Source: Corynebacterium pacaense
Lineage (GTDB): Bacteria > Actinomycetota > Actinomycetes > Mycobacteriales > Mycobacteriaceae
Assembly: GCF_900169525.1 (NCBI RefSeq)
Contig: NZ_LT821240.1
Coordinates: forward strand, 124,001 to 188,000
Direction of reading: 5' to 3'
DNA: 64,000 bases
A program made the position numbers and the translations under genes. Under the pieces are notes generated by a model, which was not told the origin of the DNA, searched no databases, and worked only from the letters and a program-made list of their open reading frames with translations. Shown in pieces: positions 39,755-51,290 of the stretch (position 1 is the stretch's first letter; every line of letters begins with the position of its first letter).

Positions 39755-40410
39755 TGAACACACCCATCATCGCCCCGTCCATACTCGCCGCGGATTTCTC
39801 CCGTCTCGGTGCGGAGATCGCAGCGGTACCCGATGCGGACTGGATTCACGTCGATATCATGGACGGCCACTTCGTGCCCAACCTCAGCTTCGGCCATGAC
39901 ATCACCGCCGCGGTCAACCGGGTCACCGACAAACCCCTCGATGTGCACCTGATGATCGAGAACCCGGAGAGGTGGGTGGACAACTACATCGACGCCGGTG
40001 CCGATTGCGTGATCTTCCACGTGGAGGCGACTGATGACCATGTCAGGCTGGCCGAGCACATCCGTTCCAGGGGGGTGCGCGCCGGCTTCTCCCTCCGCCC
40101 CGGTACCCCGATCGAGGATTACCTCGCCGATCTCGAGCACTTCGATGAGGTCCTGGTGATGAGCGTGGAGCCGGGATTCGGCGGACAGAGCTTCATGCCC
40201 GACCAGCTAGCCAAGGTGCGCACCCTGCGGAAGGCCATCGACGAACGCGGACTGGAGATCATCATCGAGATCGACGGCGGCATCGGGGAGTCCACCATCG
40301 GACTCGCTGCCGATGCCGGGGTGGACGCCTTCGTCGCGGGTTCCGCGGTCTACGGCAAGGCCGATCCCAATGATGCCGTGCTGAAGCTGCGCGAACTCGC
40401 GGAGCGCTAG
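39754..40410 (+). CDS. rpe: ribulose-phosphate 3-epimerase
   Basis: A 218-residue TIM-barrel enzyme interconverting ribulose 5-P and xylulose 5-P. Visible: APSILAADFS, metal/catalytic VDIMDGHFVPN (about residues 33-43), DVHLMIENPE, MSVEPGFGGQSF, and the phosphate site IDGGI. ATG 39754 is preferred; ATG 39742 lies in the likely -10. It leads directly into the riboflavin genes; its product ribulose 5-P is also the RibBA substrate. Confidence 0.96.
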   Translation: MNTPIIAPSILAADFSRLGAEIAAVPDADWIHVDIMDGHFVPNLSFGHDITAAVNRVTDKPLDVHLMIENPERWVDNYIDAGADCVIFHVEATDDHVRLAEHIRSRGVRAGFSLRPGTPIEDYLADLEHFDEVLVMSVEPGFGGQSFMPDQLAKVRTLRKAIDERGLEIIIEIDGGIGESTIGLAADAGVDAFVAGSAVYGKADPNDAVLKLRELAER

Positions 40411-40415
40411 ACACC

Positions 40416-41435
40416 GTGGAACCCACCGAGGCGCTGGATGTTGCGGCACTGGCCGCCGAGCAGGTCCGTGGTACCACCAGCCCGAATCCACCCGTGGGTG
40501 CGGTGATCCTGGATGCCGCCGGGCAGCTGGTGGGAACGGGTGCCACCCGGCCACCGGGGGGAGCGCATGCGGAGATCGTGGCGCTCGCTGAGGCGGGCGG
40601 GCGGGCCCGAGGCGGAACCGCGGTCGTCACCCTGGAACCCTGCAATCACACCGGGCGCACCGGGCCCTGCACCCGTGCGCTGCTCGAGGCGGGAATCGTG
40701 CGGGTGGTCTACGCCGTCCCGGACCCCTTCCCGCAAGCCGCCGGTGGCGGCCGGTGGTTGAGCGACCGGGGCGTCGATACGCTGTGTCTCGGCATCGAGG
40801 TCCCGGCCCTGCGTCCCTGGCTTCGCGCAACGCGGCTCGGCCGACCCCATGTGACCTGGAAATTCGCCGCGACCATGGATGGGTACTCGGCGGCGGGCGA
40901 CGGAGGCAGTCGCTGGATCACCGGCCCGCGGGCGCGGGCGGCGGTCCATCTGGACCGGAGCCGCAGGGATGCGATCATGATCGGTAGCGGTACCGCCCTG
41001 CAGGATGACCCCGCGCTGACCGCCCGCGCCGAGGACGGTCTCTACGCGCACCAGCCCCGGCGCGTTGTCATCGGCGGCCGGACGATTCCCGCGGATTCAC
41101 AGCTGGGCCGGCTCGGTTTCGAACAGTACGCGGGAATAGATCAGGCGCTGGCCGCGCTGTGGGATTCAGGTGCCCGCGACGTCCTCGTGGAGGGCGGGCC
41201 GACACTGGCGGCGGCTTTTCTCGACGCCGGCCTGGTCGATGCCGTCCAGGCCTACCTGGCCCCGGCGCTCCTCGGGACCGGCCGCCCGGTGCTGGACGGC
41301 GACACCGCAGGCACGGGTGTGACAACCATGGCCGACATCCGGCGCTTTGACACCCGGGACGTGCAGCGACTCGGCCCTGATGTACTGATAGAGATGGTTC
41401 GACCCACCAATGAGCAGCAGGATGAAGGGATGTGA
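40416..41435 (+). CDS. ribD: bifunctional riboflavin deaminase / reductase
   Basis: A 339-residue two-domain enzyme. The N-terminal deaminase has zinc ligands in GAHAEI and EPCNHTGRTGPC; the C-terminal reductase has TWKFAATMDGYSAAGDG and VEGGPTLAAAF. It catalyses the second and third steps from GTP. Start GTG 40416 lies 6 bases after rpe. No FMN riboswitch precedes it. Also called ribG. Confidence 0.95.
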   Translation: MEPTEALDVAALAAEQVRGTTSPNPPVGAVILDAAGQLVGTGATRPPGGAHAEIVALAEAGGRARGGTAVVTLEPCNHTGRTGPCTRALLEAGIVRVVYAVPDPFPQAAGGGRWLSDRGVDTLCLGIEVPALRPWLRATRLGRPHVTWKFAATMDGYSAAGDGGSRWITGPRARAAVHLDRSRRDAIMIGSGTALQDDPALTARAEDGLYAHQPRRVVIGGRTIPADSQLGRLGFEQYAGIDQALAALWDSGARDVLVEGGPTLAAAFLDAGLVDAVQAYLAPALLGTGRPVLDGDTAGTGVTTMADIRRFDTRDVQRLGPDVLIEMVRPTNEQQDEGM

Positions 41436-41437
41436 GG

Positions 41438-42052
41438 ATGTTCACCGGAATTGTGGAGGAGATCGGCGGGATCACCGGAATTGACAGGTTGGGTGATTCG
41501 GTCCGACTGAAGGTGGGGGCGACACGTGTCCTGGAGGACGCGCACCTCGGCGACTCCATTGCCGTCAACGGCGTGTGCTTGACCGTGGTCAGTGTCGGTG
41601 AGGGTTACTTCACCGCGGACTGCATGCAGGAAACCCTTGACCGCAGCTCACTCGGCGGGCTCGACATCGGTTCCCGGGTGAATCTGGAGAGGGCACTGCC
41701 CGCCAACGGTCGGCTCGGGGGACACATCATGCAGGGCCATGTCGACGCCACCGCGGCGCTGATCTCGCGCACGCATTCGGAGAACTGGGATGTGCTGCGG
41801 TTCTCCCTGCCCGCGGAACTGGCGCGGTACGTGGTGGAGAAGGGTTCCATCGCCCTCAACGGCACATCGTTGACCGTGTCCGCGCTCGGCGCGGACTGGT
41901 TCGAGGTCTCGCTGATCCCGACCACGCTGCGTGAGACCACCCACGGCGGTCTGGTTCCGGGTGATCCGGTGAACGTGGAGGTTGACGTTATTGCAAAGTA
42001 TGTCGAGCGCATGATGGCACCCGGCACCGGGCCCGAAAACACCTCGGATTAA
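41438..42052 (+). CDS. ribE: riboflavin synthase alpha chain
   Basis: A 204-residue trimeric enzyme that dismutates lumazine. The two homologous halves each begin with a short motif: [10 protein letters not shown] at the start and [15 protein letters not shown] at about 98. ATG 41438 is chosen because AAGGGA is 7 bases upstream and MFTGIVEE is the invariant N-terminus; a GTG 6 bases earlier is possible. Also called ribC. Confidence 0.95.
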   Translation: MFTGIVEEIGGITGIDRLGDSVRLKVGATRVLEDAHLGDSIAVNGVCLTVVSVGEGYFTADCMQETLDRSSLGGLDIGSRVNLERALPANGRLGGHIMQGHVDATAALISRTHSENWDVLRFSLPAELARYVVEKGSIALNGTSLTVSALGADWFEVSLIPTTLRETTHGGLVPGDPVNVEVDVIAKYVERMMAPGTGPENTSD

Positions 42053-42062
42053 GGTTGAGCGC

Positions 42063-43337
42063 GTGACTGAAGTAGTACTCGACTCCGTTGAAGAGGCCAT
42101 CGCCGACATCGCCGCAGGCAGGGCGGTGGTGGTCGTCGACGATGAGGACCGGGAAAATGAGGGCGATATCATCTTCGCCGCCGAGAAGGCGACCCCTGAA
42201 CTGGTCGCGTTCATGGTCCGCTATTCCTCCGGCTATGTCTGTGCTCCCCTGACCGGCGAGGATGCGGATCGTCTTGATCTGCCACCGATGACGGCCACCA
42301 ACGAGGATGCGCGTGGCACGGCCTACACCGTGACTGTCGACGCCAACACCGGCAGCACGGGCATCTCTGCGGCCGACCGCGCGCACACCATCCGCCTCCT
42401 GGCCGACCCGGAGAGCGTGCGCTCGGACTTCACCCGCCCCGGCCACGTGGTTCCGCTGCGTGCCAGGGCCGGGGGGGTACTCGTTCGGGCGGGGCACACC
42501 GAGGCGTCCATCGATCTGGCACGGGCCGCCGGACTGCGTCCCGCGGGGGTGTTGTGCGAGGTGGTTAGCGAGGAGGATCCGACGGGCATGGCCAGGCTTC
42601 CGGAACTGCGGCGCTTCGCCGACACCCACGGCCTGAAACTGATCTCCATCGAGCAGCTGATCGAATGGCGGCGCCGGAACGAGATCCTGGTGGAAAGAGT
42701 GGTTGAAACCCGGCTTCCCACGAGCTTCGGCGAGTTTCGGGCCGTGGGCTACCGTTCCACCGTGGATGGTCAGGAGAGTCTGGCCGTCGTCGTCGGCGAT
42801 CCCTCGGACAACGGGGGAGAGGACGTCCTGGTCCGGGTCCACTCGGAGTGCCTGACCGGTGATGTTCTGGGATCCCGCCGCTGCGATTGCGGGCAGCAGC
42901 TCCATGAATCCCTGCGCATGATCCAGGAGGCGGGTCGCGGGGTGGTGGTCTACATGCGCGGTCATGAGGGGCGCGGGATCGGCCTGCTGGCTAAGCTCCG
43001 CGCCTATCAGCTGCAGGACGAGGGAGCCGATACGGTGGACGCCAACCTGGCGCTGGGACTGCCGGCCGACGCCAGGGAGTTCGGAACCAGCGCGCAGATT
43101 CTCTATGATCTCGGGGTGCGGTCACTGAACCTGATCAGTAACAACCCCGGAAAGCGCCTCGGCATGGAGGGCCACGGAATTTCGATCATCGGGCGCACCC
43201 CCATCCCCGTGCAGGTCCATGAGGACAACGTGGGCTACCTGCGCACCAAACGGGACCGGATGGGCCATGATCTGCCCGCAGTGGACGCATGGGACAGGGC
43301 GCATCCGGAACAACTGTTCTCAAACGACAACCTTTAA
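42063..43337 (+). CDS. ribBA: bifunctional DHBP synthase / GTP cyclohydrolase II
   Basis: A 424-residue fusion. The N-terminal RibB (residues about 1-205) has [10 protein letters not shown] and [10 protein letters not shown] and makes DHBP from ribulose 5-P; the C-terminal RibA (about 206-424) has the zinc motif [15 protein letters not shown] and [11 protein letters not shown] and opens GTP. Starts with GTG 42063. Both precursor branches of riboflavin are thus encoded between ribE and ribH. Confidence 0.96.
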   Translation: MTEVVLDSVEEAIADIAAGRAVVVVDDEDRENEGDIIFAAEKATPELVAFMVRYSSGYVCAPLTGEDADRLDLPPMTATNEDARGTAYTVTVDANTGSTGISAADRAHTIRLLADPESVRSDFTRPGHVVPLRARAGGVLVRAGHTEASIDLARAAGLRPAGVLCEVVSEEDPTGMARLPELRRFADTHGLKLISIEQLIEWRRRNEILVERVVETRLPTSFGEFRAVGYRSTVDGQESLAVVVGDPSDNGGEDVLVRVHSECLTGDVLGSRRCDCGQQLHESLRMIQEAGRGVVVYMRGHEGRGIGLLAKLRAYQLQDEGADTVDANLALGLPADAREFGTSAQILYDLGVRSLNLISNNPGKRLGMEGHGISIIGRTPIPVQVHEDNVGYLRTKRDRMGHDLPAVDAWDRAHPEQLFSNDNL

Positions 43338-43353
43338 GGAGCTGGAATCCCCC

Positions 43354-43833
43354 ATGGCAAAGGAAGGACTTCCCCGGATCACGCTGCCCGATGCAGGTGG
43401 TCTGCAGGTCGCGGTCGTCAGCGCCCGCTGGAATGCGGAGATCTGCCAGCGGATGCACGAGCGCGCCGTGGACACGGGATGCGCGGCCGGTGCGACGGTG
43501 TCCGAGTACCACGTCGTCGGAGCTCTCGAGCTTCCGGTGGTGGTCCAGGAGCTCAGCCGCTCCCACGATGCGGTGGTGGCCATCGGCTGTGTGATCCGCG
43601 GTGGTACCCCGCACTTTGATTATGTCTGTGATTCCGTCACCCAGGGGCTGACCCGCATCGCCCTCGATTCGGGCGTACCGATCGGAAACGGTGTTCTCAC
43701 CGTCAACACCGAGGATCAGGCCATAGAGCGCTCCGGAGGTGAGGGCTCCCTCGAGGACAAGGGGGCCGAAGCCATGATCGCGGCGCTGGATACCGCTCTG
43801 GTGCTTTCTGGCATTCGCGCCCGCAGGGGCTAG
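43354..43833 (+). CDS. ribH: lumazine synthase
   Basis: A 159-residue icosahedral enzyme condensing DHBP with the ribityl pyrimidine. Conserved: [20 protein letters not shown], the catalytic His region [17 protein letters not shown], and the phosphate site [15 protein letters not shown] 43354 follows AAGGAG; the longer open frame overlaps ribBA. It closes the riboflavin cluster. Confidence 0.96.
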   Translation: MAKEGLPRITLPDAGGLQVAVVSARWNAEICQRMHERAVDTGCAAGATVSEYHVVGALELPVVVQELSRSHDAVVAIGCVIRGGTPHFDYVCDSVTQGLTRIALDSGVPIGNGVLTVNTEDQAIERSGGEGSLEDKGAEAMIAALDTALVLSGIRARRG

Positions 43834-43881
43834 ACTGTTGTCCAACTGCCGTCGCCGTGAATGTTTAAGGATAGTGAAATC

Positions 43882-44448
43882 GTGACCTCCAAAGCCCCCA
43901 GCGGTGCCTCCGACAACATGCGCAGCGAAGACGCATCCCCGAGAAGGCTCAGCGACGCCGAACTCCTCGAATACACCGCCGCATTCGCCGACACCACGAC
44001 CGACAAACCGTGGCGGCTCGAGGTTCACTCCAGGACGATGAAAATGATCGCGTGGATCCTGGTCGTCGTGGTCATGGCGGTGCACATCTTCATGGGGCTG
44101 GTCGTCGATGTCGATTTCACCGGCGCCGCGGTGACCTTCATTGACACCCTGGCGTTCCCGGGGATCGGTTTGATCATCTCGGTGGTGGCCTTCATCGGAT
44201 TCACCAGGGCCCGGGTCCGTGCCAATGAGGACGGCGTGGAGGTGCGCAACTTCATCGGGACCCGCTTCTACCCCTGGGCGGTGATCTACGGCCTGTCCTT
44301 CCCCAAGGGCGCCCGAGTCGCCCGGCTGGAACTGCCCGATTTCGAGTACGTGCCCATGTGGGCGTTCCAGGCCCGTGACGGCGAGGATGTCGTGCGCGCC
44401 GTGAGGGAGTTCCGTGATCTGGAATCCCGTTACATGCCGGAGGACTAG
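43882..44448 (+). CDS. PH-domain membrane protein
   Basis: A 188-residue protein with a polar N-terminus of about 45 residues, two hydrophobic segments ([21 protein letters not shown] and [13 protein letters not shown], about residues 53-105), then a bacterial PH-like domain ([30 protein letters not shown]). The arrangement is common in actinobacteria between ribH and uvrC; no biochemical role is known. GTG 43882 with AAGGA upstream is chosen; ATG 43861 is an alternative with no ribosome site. TAGACT over the ribH stop may be a -10. Confidence 0.75.
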   Translation: MTSKAPSGASDNMRSEDASPRRLSDAELLEYTAAFADTTTDKPWRLEVHSRTMKMIAWILVVVVMAVHIFMGLVVDVDFTGAAVTFIDTLAFPGIGLIISVVAFIGFTRARVRANEDGVEVRNFIGTRFYPWAVIYGLSFPKGARVARLELPDFEYVPMWAFQARDGEDVVRAVREFRDLESRYMPED

Positions 44449-44456
44449 TCCCGCAC

Positions 44457-46529
44457 ATGGCTGATCCGACAAGCTACCGTCCGGCGCCGGGGACCATCCC
44501 CACGGAGCCGGGCGTGTACAAGTTCAGGGACGACAACCACCGAGTCATCTACGTTGGCAAGGCGAAGAATCTCCGCGCCCGACTGTCCAACTATTTTCAG
44601 GATGTCACCCAGCTGCATCCGCGCACCCGCCAGATGGTCTTCGCCGCATCCTCCGTTGAATGGACGGTGGTGTCCAGCGAGGTGGAGGCACTGCAGCTGG
44701 AGTACACCTGGATCAAGCGCTTTGATCCGCGGTTCAATGTCAAGTACCGCGACGACAAGACCTACCCCATGCTCGCGGTGTCCACGGGGGAACGTTTCCC
44801 GCGCGCATTCTTCTACCGTGGCCCTCGACGCAGGGGCGTTCGCTACTACGGGCCCTATTCCCACGCGTGGGCGGTCCGGGAGACCCTTGATCTGCTCATC
44901 CGTGTGTTCCCGATGCGTACCTGCTCCAAGGGGGTGTTCAACCGGCACGAGTCGTTGGGTCGACCCTGCCTGCTCGGGTACATCGACAAATGCGCCGCAC
45001 CGTGTGTCGGAAGGGTCAGCGAACAGGAGCACCGCGAGATAGTCGATGGTTTCTGCTCGTTCATGTCCGGACACACCGACAAGGTGACCAGGAAGCTCAG
45101 CGCGGAGATGGAACAAGCCGCGGAGGATCTGGATTTTGAGCGCGCCGCACGGCTGCGGGACGACCTGGAGGCGATCCGCAGGGTCATGGAGAAGCAGGCG
45201 GTCGTCCTCGGCGACGGTACCGACGCCGATGTCATTGCCATCGCCACCGATGACCTGGAGGCTGCGGTCCAGGTCTTCCACGTCCGCGGTGGACGCATCC
45301 GGGGCCAGCGTGGCTGGGTGGTGGAGAAGACCGGGGACTGGGACCGGCGGGAGGAGCCCGATCCGAACGGCGATGGCACCGATCCGGCACTGGCGCATGT
45401 CATGCAGGATTTTCTGGTCCAGTTCTACGGCGATGCCGTCGAGCGCGCGCAAACGGAGGCCGCCGAGGACGCTGAGCTCATCGAGCGCCGCGGTGTGGAT
45501 AAGCAGTCGAACCAGGGGCGCGCGTCCACCGGAGCGGTTATTCCGCACGAGATCCTTGTCCAGGTCCTTCCCGACGAGCCGGAACAGACCAGACGAGTGG
45601 TGGAGAAGCTGCGTGGGGGCACCGTTGACCTGCGGGTCCCTCAGCGTGGGGACAAGCGGGCCCTGATGGAGACCGTCGAGCGCAACGCCAGGGAGGCGCT
45701 CAAACAGCACAAGCTCAAAAGGGTGGGAGATCTCACGGCCCGCTCGGCCGCCCTCCGGGACATCCAGGAGGCCCTGGGTATGGAGCAGGCGCCGCTGCGC
45801 ATCGAGTGCACGGACATTTCCCACATCCAGGGCACCGATGTGGTCGCCTCCCTGGTGGTGTTCGAGGACGGCCTGCCCCGCAAGTCGGACTACCGGCGCT
45901 ACCGGATCCGGGAGGCCGCGGGTGACGGGCATTCCGATGACGTGGCCTCCATCGCTGAGGTGACCAGGCGCCGCTTCCTCAGGCACAACCGTGACCGCCT
46001 GGCAGTTCCCGAGGCCGAAGAGTTCGACGGCTCGAACTTCGCCGATGAAAAGGTTGAGGAGATGAGCACCGACAACAGGCGTTTCGCCTATCCGCCACAG
46101 CTTTTCATCGTCGATGGTGGTGCGCCGCAGGTGGCCGCCGCCCAGGAGGTTTTTGATGAGCTGGGTATCGTCGACGTGACACTGATCGGCCTGGCGAAGC
46201 GCCTGGAGGAGATCTGGGTGCCGGGGGACCCCGATCCGGTGATCCTGCCCCGCAGCTCCCAGGCACTTTTCCTGCTCCAGCAGATTCGTGATGAGGCACA
46301 CCGTTTCGCCATCACCTACCACCGACAGCAGCGCTCGAAGCGTATGCGCGTTTCCGAGCTGGACGGCATCGCCGGGCTCGGCCAGACCCGACGAACGGAA
46401 CTGGTCAAACACTTCGGTTCGGTGGCGAACCTGAAAAGTGCCACCGTTGAGGAGATAGCCGCGGTGAAGGGTTTCGGTCCCAGGCTGGCGGAGAGCGTGT
46501 TCGCGGGTCTGCATCCCCCGACACCGTGA
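44457..46529 (+). CDS. uvrC: excinuclease ABC subunit C
   Basis: A 690-residue nucleotide-excision-repair nuclease making both incisions around a lesion. In order: GIY-YIG domain ([21 protein letters not shown], split as family; about residues 19-40), a cysteine-containing segment, the UVR motif that binds UvrB (about 205-240), the RNase H-like domain ([19 protein letters not shown]; about 445), and C-terminal helix-hairpin-helix repeats ([11 protein letters not shown] ... VKGFGP). Starts 8 bases after the PH-domain gene. It opens the uvrC-rapZ-yvcK-whiA block conserved in actinobacteria. Confidence 0.97.
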   Translation: MADPTSYRPAPGTIPTEPGVYKFRDDNHRVIYVGKAKNLRARLSNYFQDVTQLHPRTRQMVFAASSVEWTVVSSEVEALQLEYTWIKRFDPRFNVKYRDDKTYPMLAVSTGERFPRAFFYRGPRRRGVRYYGPYSHAWAVRETLDLLIRVFPMRTCSKGVFNRHESLGRPCLLGYIDKCAAPCVGRVSEQEHREIVDGFCSFMSGHTDKVTRKLSAEMEQAAEDLDFERAARLRDDLEAIRRVMEKQAVVLGDGTDADVIAIATDDLEAAVQVFHVRGGRIRGQRGWVVEKTGDWDRREEPDPNGDGTDPALAHVMQDFLVQFYGDAVERAQTEAAEDAELIERRGVDKQSNQGRASTGAVIPHEILVQVLPDEPEQTRRVVEKLRGGTVDLRVPQRGDKRALMETVERNAREALKQHKLKRVGDLTARSAALRDIQEALGMEQAPLRIECTDISHIQGTDVVASLVVFEDGLPRKSDYRRYRIREAAGDGHSDDVASIAEVTRRRFLRHNRDRLAVPEAEEFDGSNFADEKVEEMSTDNRRFAYPPQLFIVDGGAPQVAAAQEVFDELGIVDVTLIGLAKRLEEIWVPGDPDPVILPRSSQALFLLQQIRDEAHRFAITYHRQQRSKRMRVSELDGIAGLGQTRRTELVKHFGSVANLKSATVEEIAAVKGFGPRLAESVFAGLHPPTP

Positions 46530-46566
46530 GAACACGGAGAGACCGACCATGAGAGGACGGGCTGAC

Positions 46567-46580
46567 TAGTATGAGAGCCA
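46567..46580 (+). promoter_or_regulatory. candidate promoter giving leaderless rapZ
   Basis: TAGTAT (46567-46572) ends 7 bases before the ATG at 46580, with no usable ribosome site between uvrC and that ATG. Confidence 0.45.
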
Positions 46581-47500
46581 TGAATCCTAGTGCCGGAACG
46601 TTGACAGCAGCACAGAGCGTGGAATCGGGAAACCGCCGTCCCTTCACACCGGTTCTGGTGACCGGGATGTCCGGGGCGGGACTCAGCAGCGCCGCCCGGG
46701 TCCTGGAGGACCTCGGATGGTACGTCGCCCACAATCTCCCGCCCCAGATGATTCCCTCGCTGATCGAGATCTGCGCGGCCGATGACTCCCCGGTGGACAA
46801 GGTCGCCCTGGTCTCCGACGTGCGTTCCAGGGAGTTCCGCGGAAACCTCAGCGATATCATCACCGAGCTCCAGCGGAGGAACCTGGCGCCGACCGTGCTT
46901 TTTCTCGATGCCAGGGATGACGTGCTTATTCGCCGCTTCGACAGTGTCCGCCGCACCCATCCCCTCCAGGGGAGCCAGACCCTGCAGGTGGGGATCGAAC
47001 GCGAACGCGAGATGCTCTCGCAGCTCAAGGAAAACGCCGATGTTGTCATCGATACCTCCGAGCTCTCGGTACATGACCTGCGCCGCTCCATCGAGTCCTC
47101 ATTCAAGACGATCGCGCAGCGCGTCCAGCATGTGACCATCGAGTCCTTCGGTTTCAAGCACGGATCACCGCGGGACGCGGACTTCATCGTCGACGTGCGC
47201 TTCCTGCCCAACCCCTACTGGGTGCCGGAACTTCGACCCTTCAGGGGCGTCGACAAGCCGGTGTCGGACTATGTGCTGAGCCAGAACGGCGCGCGGACCT
47301 TTCTTGACAACTTCGTCTCCATGCTCGAGGACATGCTTCCCGGTTACCGCCACGAGGGGAAGAACTTCATCACCGTCGCCATCGGATGCACCGGGGGACA
47401 CCACCGTTCGGTCGCGGTGTCCGAGGAGCTGGGCCGCAGGCTCGCGGCCCATGAGGATTTGGACGTATCGGTGGTGCACCGCGATATTAATAGGAACTGA
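46580..47500 (+). CDS. rapZ: RapZ/YvcJ-family nucleotide-binding protein
   Basis: A 306-residue P-loop protein. The Walker A region reads [13 protein letters not shown] (about residue 28), with Leu where Lys/Arg is usual; the C-terminal half has [25 protein letters not shown] and [13 protein letters not shown], diagnostic of the family. E. coli RapZ binds GlmZ sRNA and controls amino-sugar synthesis; the actinobacterial role is unclear. I take ATG 46580, because ATG 46571 falls in the presumed -10. It precedes yvcK, as in firmicutes. Confidence 0.92.
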   Translation: MNPSAGTLTAAQSVESGNRRPFTPVLVTGMSGAGLSSAARVLEDLGWYVAHNLPPQMIPSLIEICAADDSPVDKVALVSDVRSREFRGNLSDIITELQRRNLAPTVLFLDARDDVLIRRFDSVRRTHPLQGSQTLQVGIEREREMLSQLKENADVVIDTSELSVHDLRRSIESSFKTIAQRVQHVTIESFGFKHGSPRDADFIVDVRFLPNPYWVPELRPFRGVDKPVSDYVLSQNGARTFLDNFVSMLEDMLPGYRHEGKNFITVAIGCTGGHHRSVAVSEELGRRLAAHEDLDVSVVHRDINRN

Positions 47501-47531
47501 TCTGCAAGTCGAGGAAGAGAAAGGGAGGGCA

Positions 47532-48587
47532 ATGACCTCAATTTTTGAAGCGGGAACGCCCGCCTCGGCGCAGCCCGGCGAGGGTGGGGGGAGTCGCGAC
47601 CTGCCCACGGCGGATAAGCCGCGGGTGATCACCAGCCTCGGTGGGGGACACGGCCTGTTCCAGACGCTGCGCGCGGCGAAGATCTGTTCGCCGCAGAGGA
47701 TCAACGCGGTGGTCACCGTCGCCGATGACGGCGGATCCTCCGGGCGGATCAGGCACGAGCTCGGTCAGATCCCTCCCGGAGACCTCCGGATGGCCCTGGC
47801 GGCGTTGACCTCCGAGAATGAGGAGGGCGAGCTGTGGGAGCAGTTCCTGCAGCACCGTTTCGGCGGGCACGGTGCCCTCGCGGGACATGCGCTGGGCAAT
47901 CTCCTCATCGTCGCGCTCACCGATGTTCTGGGAAGCTCCCAGAACGCCCTGGATAAGATCGCCGAGTTCACCCAGTCCCAGGGCCGGGCCATACCGGTGT
48001 GTACCGAACCGCTGGATATCGAGGCGGAGGTTTCCGGGCTGGGGGAGGACCCCAGGGTCATGCAGCAGGTGAGGGGGCAGGTGGCTGTGGCCAGTACACC
48101 CGGCCAGGTGCGCAGGGTGCGTCTGATTCCCGAGGATCCGGAGCCGAGCCCCGAGGCAATTGAGGCGATCACCGGTGCGGATCTGATCACACTCGGACCC
48201 GGATCCTGGTTTTCCTCGGTGATTCCGCACCTTCTGGTCCCCGGCCTCGTCGAGGCGCTGTCGGAGTCCGAGGCAACGAAGGTGGTGGTGCTCAACCTCA
48301 GGGCCGAACCGGGTGAGACCTCCGGGTTCTCCTCGGAGCGTCACATCCACGTGCTGCGCCAGCACGCACGGGAGCTCAAGGTTGACCGGATCCTCGTCGA
48401 CTCCGGTACGGTGGCCTCATCAATGGAACGGGGCTACATTCAGCGCGCGGCGGAGGCGCTCGGTGCCGAGGTCGACTTCTGTGATGTCCGAGCGGAGGAC
48501 GGCCGGGGGCGGTTCACCAGCGTCCACGATCCGGCGAAGCTGAGCTCGGCCCTGCTGTCGGTGTACGCGGAGGCGCGCAGAGCTTAG
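47532..48587 (+). CDS. yvcK: YvcK/CofD-like gluconeogenesis and morphology factor
   Basis: A 351-residue Rossmann-like protein with SLGGGHGLFQTLRA (about residues 35-48), TVADDGGSSGRIR, GHALGNLLI and TLGPGSWFSSVIPHL. The family binds UDP-GlcNAc and influences cell shape and growth on gluconeogenic carbon; mycobacterial CuvA is a member. The N-terminal 30 residues are poorly conserved. ATG 47532 follows GGGAGGGC. Confidence 0.92.
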   Translation: MTSIFEAGTPASAQPGEGGGSRDLPTADKPRVITSLGGGHGLFQTLRAAKICSPQRINAVVTVADDGGSSGRIRHELGQIPPGDLRMALAALTSENEEGELWEQFLQHRFGGHGALAGHALGNLLIVALTDVLGSSQNALDKIAEFTQSQGRAIPVCTEPLDIEAEVSGLGEDPRVMQQVRGQVAVASTPGQVRRVRLIPEDPEPSPEAIEAITGADLITLGPGSWFSSVIPHLLVPGLVEALSESEATKVVVLNLRAEPGETSGFSSERHIHVLRQHARELKVDRILVDSGTVASSMERGYIQRAAEALGAEVDFCDVRAEDGRGRFTSVHDPAKLSSALLSVYAEARRA

Positions 48588-48680
48588 CGGACCCCGGTTT
48601 TAATCCCCTCCGGTACGGGTTTTCTCCGTTCCGGTAGTTTGCATCCACCTGCGGGAGATGCCCGAGGAAGGTTTGAACAA

Positions 48681-49664
48681 TTGTCACTGACCACTGATGT
48701 CAAGGCCGAACTGACCACGGTCGGCGTTTCCCGCCCCAGTGCCCGCGCAGCCGAGGTGTCGGCGCTGCTCCGCTTCACCGGGCAGATGCAGGTGGTCACG
48801 GGGCGACTGGTCATCGAGGTCAACCTCGACAGCCTGAAGGTGGCGCAGCGTCTTCGTGATGCGATCGCGGAGCTGTACGCCACCCAGGTGCAGGTGCACA
48901 CCGTCACCGCCAGTGGTACCCGCAAGGCCGCGCGTTACCTGGTACGGATCATCGACAATGCCGACGAGATCGCCAGGCGCACCGGCCTGGTCACCCGCTC
49001 GGGGCATCCGGTCCTGGGATTGTCCCCGCAGGTGGTCTCCGGGACGATCAGTGATGCCGAGGCGGCGTGGCGTGGCGCGTTCCTGGCCTCGGGCACCCTT
49101 TCCGAGCCCGGACGCTCCTCGACCCTGGAGGTGCTGTGTCCCTGCCAGGAGGCGGCCCTCGCGCTGGTGGGGTGCGCACGCAGAATCGGGGTGACGGCGA
49201 AGACGAAGGATTCCAGGGGTTCGGATCGCGTGGTGGTCCGGGATGCGGAGGCCATCGGGGCGCTGCTCACCCGCATGGGCGCACAGAAGTCCCGCATTCG
49301 CTGGGAGGACAAACGGATCAAGAGGGAGATCCGCACGCCGGCGAACCGGCTGGCCAATTTCGATGACGCCAACCTGCGGCGGTCCGCGCGTGCCGCGGTG
49401 GCCGCCGCCGCCCGGGTGGAACTGGCGATGCGCATTCTCGGCGATGATGTTCCCGAGCACCTCGCCGAGGCGGGTCAGCTGCGGGTGCAGTACCGCCAGG
49501 CCTCCCTGGAGGAGCTCGGTCGCCTCGCTGACCCGCAGATGACCAAGGACGCCGTCGCCGGTCGGATCAGGCGCCTGTTGACGATGGCCGACAAGCGGGC
49601 CGAGGAACTCGGGATCCCCGACACGAACTCCGCCGTCACCGAGGACCTCCTGGAGGAGATGTAG
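48681..49664 (+). CDS. whiA: sporulation/cell-division regulator WhiA
   Basis: A 327-residue DNA-binding protein: an N-terminal LAGLIDADG-like domain without nuclease residues ([12 protein letters not shown] ... [12 protein letters not shown] type) and a C-terminal helix-turn-helix ([19 protein letters not shown]). The start is TTG 48681 ([10 protein letters not shown]) after GAGGAAGG; the longer frame from 48639 has no ribosome site. In non-sporulating actinobacteria the role is likely in growth and division. Confidence 0.94.
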   Translation: MSLTTDVKAELTTVGVSRPSARAAEVSALLRFTGQMQVVTGRLVIEVNLDSLKVAQRLRDAIAELYATQVQVHTVTASGTRKAARYLVRIIDNADEIARRTGLVTRSGHPVLGLSPQVVSGTISDAEAAWRGAFLASGTLSEPGRSSTLEVLCPCQEAALALVGCARRIGVTAKTKDSRGSDRVVVRDAEAIGALLTRMGAQKSRIRWEDKRIKREIRTPANRLANFDDANLRRSARAAVAAAARVELAMRILGDDVPEHLAEAGQLRVQYRQASLEELGRLADPQMTKDAVAGRIRRLLTMADKRAEELGIPDTNSAVTEDLLEEM

Positions 49665-51126
<1,462 letters not shown>

Positions 51127-51160
51127 ACTGCCACCCTGTCACTCCGTGTGACAACCCTGC

Positions 51161-51192
51161 GGCCCGGGGTGTGCCTCGGCACACCCCGGGCC
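51161..51192 (+). terminator. gapA terminator
   Basis: GGCCCGGGGTGTGC and GCACACCCCGGGCC form a perfect 14-base stem with a CTCG tetraloop, followed by GTTTGTG. It lies 35 bases after gapA, so pgk probably depends on its own promoter or on read-through. Confidence 0.8.
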
Positions 51193-51232
51193 GTTTGTGC
51201 TCCCGGTCATCAATGGGAGCTCGGATATTCCC

Positions 51233-51238
51233 TACAAT
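51233..51238 (+). promoter_or_regulatory. candidate -10 for pgk
   Basis: TACAAT stands 53 bases before the pgk ATG and after the gapA terminator. The -35 is not clear. Confidence 0.45.
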
Positions 51239-51290
51239 CGAATACTGAAACCAACTGCTTCATCCGTCGACACATTGCTAGGAGCACAGC

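Noticed and set aside
40300..40420. FMN riboswitch before ribD
   Set aside because: ribD begins 6 bases after rpe and rpe is close to rsmB; there is no space for an RFN element and no matching conserved sequence.
44445..46550. 701-codon minus-strand open frame opposite uvrC
   Set aside because: It covers uvrC almost exactly; the plus strand encodes all UvrC motifs, so the opposite frame is a codon-bias artefact.
51161..51192. TGTG...CACA in the gapA-pgk gap as a GlxR site
   Set aside because: The half-sites are 6 and not 8 bases apart and belong to a perfect 14-base terminator stem.
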